From: Actinomycetes bacterium
GTDB taxonomy: Bacteria; Actinomycetota; Acidimicrobiia; Acidimicrobiales; Palsa-688
DNA: 13,877 nucleotides
Direction of reading: 5' to 3'
Assembly (NCBI GenBank): GCA_021808425.1
Contig: JAKBBS010000083.1
Location: 1 to 13,877, forward strand
Numbering within the stretch: the first letter of the stretch is position 1; each line of letters begins with the position of its first letter. Below the pieces are notes generated by a model. The model made no database searches. It saw only the letters and a list, made by a program, of their open reading frames with translations, and was not told the origin of the DNA. Position numbers and translations under genes: made by a program. Positions 13,167-13,877 of this stretch are shown here, in pieces.

Positions 13167-13877
13167 TCAGGACTTGTATGCAGACTCTAACATGGCAACG
13201 TCACTGACTAAGTTGCCGAGGGCAAGATTGACGTCATATACGTGATAGCCCCACGTCGGCCCGAGCGTCGCCTTGACCACTGGGCGGGTGTCTCCGCTCA
13301 CATGAGCCGCATTGACCTGGAGCCACGTCGCCCCACCCGAGCTCATACACGATGCGCTGTACAGACCGGGGTAGGTCACCCAGGGGACCGCGCCGCCTAC
13401 CCGGAAGTACGGCGAGAGCGGACCAGACCCTCCGCTGATGGCAGCAGGGTTGACACATGCGACTTGTTGTCCCGATGACGTCGTCTCCAATGACATAAGG
13501 CTCACCCCGGTGCCCGGCCGGCCGAACAACGAGTCCGACGGCGGCGGGGATCCGAACGTCGAGTACGCAATGGCGCAGCCTGTCACAGCGAGCGAGGTGC
13601 ACAACGGGATGTGCTTGAACGTCGCACCGACGGTGCCCCCGGTCGGCACCTGGAGGTTTCCGCCCGCGAGGATAGCGACGACGGTGCGCTTCACGAGAGC
13701 AGGATTGGGGTCGATCTGCTCCGAGATCAGCCTTATCAGCATCGCCGCGCCCTGGGAGTGGCCGAGAAAGATGATGGGCCTGCCGGCATTGTCGTGCGCG
13801 AGGTAGTACTGCCAGTCCGACAGGAGACTGTCGTAGGCGACGTTGAGGCCGGTTATCCCTGCGCTGAAAAGCCCGGC
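13167..13877 (-). CDS. DUF3089-type lipase-like alpha/beta hydrolase (N-terminus cut by window end)
   Basis: The frame runs off the right edge; about 236 C-terminal residues are present. Near the visible start is SDWQYYLAHDNAGRPIIFLG followed by the nucleophile elbow GHSQG (serine codon at 13757-13755). Then come LAGGNLQVPTGG, GATFKHIPLC, TGCAIAYSTFGSPPP, VACVNPAAISGGSGPLSPYF and a His near the C-terminus (GYHVYDVNLALGNL) that could complete a Ser-Asp-His triad. These are the landmarks of the DUF3089 family, annotated as lysophospholipase or triacylglycerol-lipase-like. Several paired cysteines suggest an exported, disulfide-bonded enzyme, but the signal sequence would be outside the window. 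It is the first visible gene of the operon with the SRPBCC and sulfatase genes. Confidence 0.85.
   Translation of the reverse strand, partial: AGLFSAGITGLNVAYDSLLSDWQYYLAHDNAGRPIIFLGHSQGAAMLIRLISEQIDPNPALVKRTVVAILAGGNLQVPTGGTVGATFKHIPLCTSLAVTGCAIAYSTFGSPPPSDSLFGRPGTGVSLMSLETTSSGQQVACVNPAAISGGSGPLSPYFRVGGAVPWVTYPGLYSASCMSSGGATWLQVNAAHVSGDTRPVVKATLGPTWGYHVYDVNLALGNLVSDVAMLESAYKS

Overview
The window reads as chromosomal DNA of a high-GC Gram-positive bacterium, most likely an actinobacterium. The base composition is GC-rich. There is a membrane-anchored LytR-CpsA-Psr (LCP) protein with a C-terminal LytR_C domain. Several genes start with GTG, and five starts lie only 6-10 nt after a TANNNT -10 box, the leaderless or near-leaderless arrangement common in actinobacteria. 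The exact lineage cannot be fixed from sequence alone. I see no rRNA, tRNA, CRISPR array, prophage gene or transposase gene.

Layout. (1) 1-1592: the 3' end of an unidentified + strand gene, an 8-bp tandem repeat, a convergent aldose 1-epimerase, and a 425-nt gap. The gap holds an 18-bp tandem duplication, two overlapping mini-ORFs leading into the epimerase start, an AT-rich tract, and five degenerate 15-17-bp repeats just before the next gene. (2) 1593-4638: a tight + strand operon of LCP protein, DedA protein and a second DedA protein. (3) 4647-5939: a MATE/DinF-type exporter on the - strand, ending 8 nt from the second DedA gene. (4) 5940-6346: a divergent intergenic region dominated by a 183-bp element with perfect 23-bp inverted ends. 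(5) 6347-8691: a HAD-IIB phosphatase and an 8-oxoguanine-deaminase-like amidohydrolase, convergent with stop codons overlapping in one CTAG. (6) 8809-11140: a histone-deacetylase-family hydrolase and an MFS transporter. (7) 11156-13877 on the - strand: a DUF3089 lipase-like hydrolase (cut at the window end), an SRPBCC protein and a sulfatase, packed as an operon.

How the genes may work together. The LCP protein attaches glycopolymers to the wall and releases undecaprenyl phosphate outside the membrane. Some DedA proteins return that carrier across the membrane, so the LCP-DedA-DedA operon suggests wall-polymer attachment coupled to carrier recycling. The terminal operon looks like ester and sulfate-ester hydrolysis with a lipid-binding-type accessory protein. 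The remaining genes (mutarotase, HAD phosphatase, purine deaminase, deacetylase, two exporters) look like independent housekeeping or accessory metabolism.

The clearest unexplained structure is the 183-bp inverted-repeat element at 6088-6270, which also contains an internal duplication. It looks like a non-autonomous (MITE-like) mobile element or an IS remnant. No complete new multi-gene defence or mobile system is evident.
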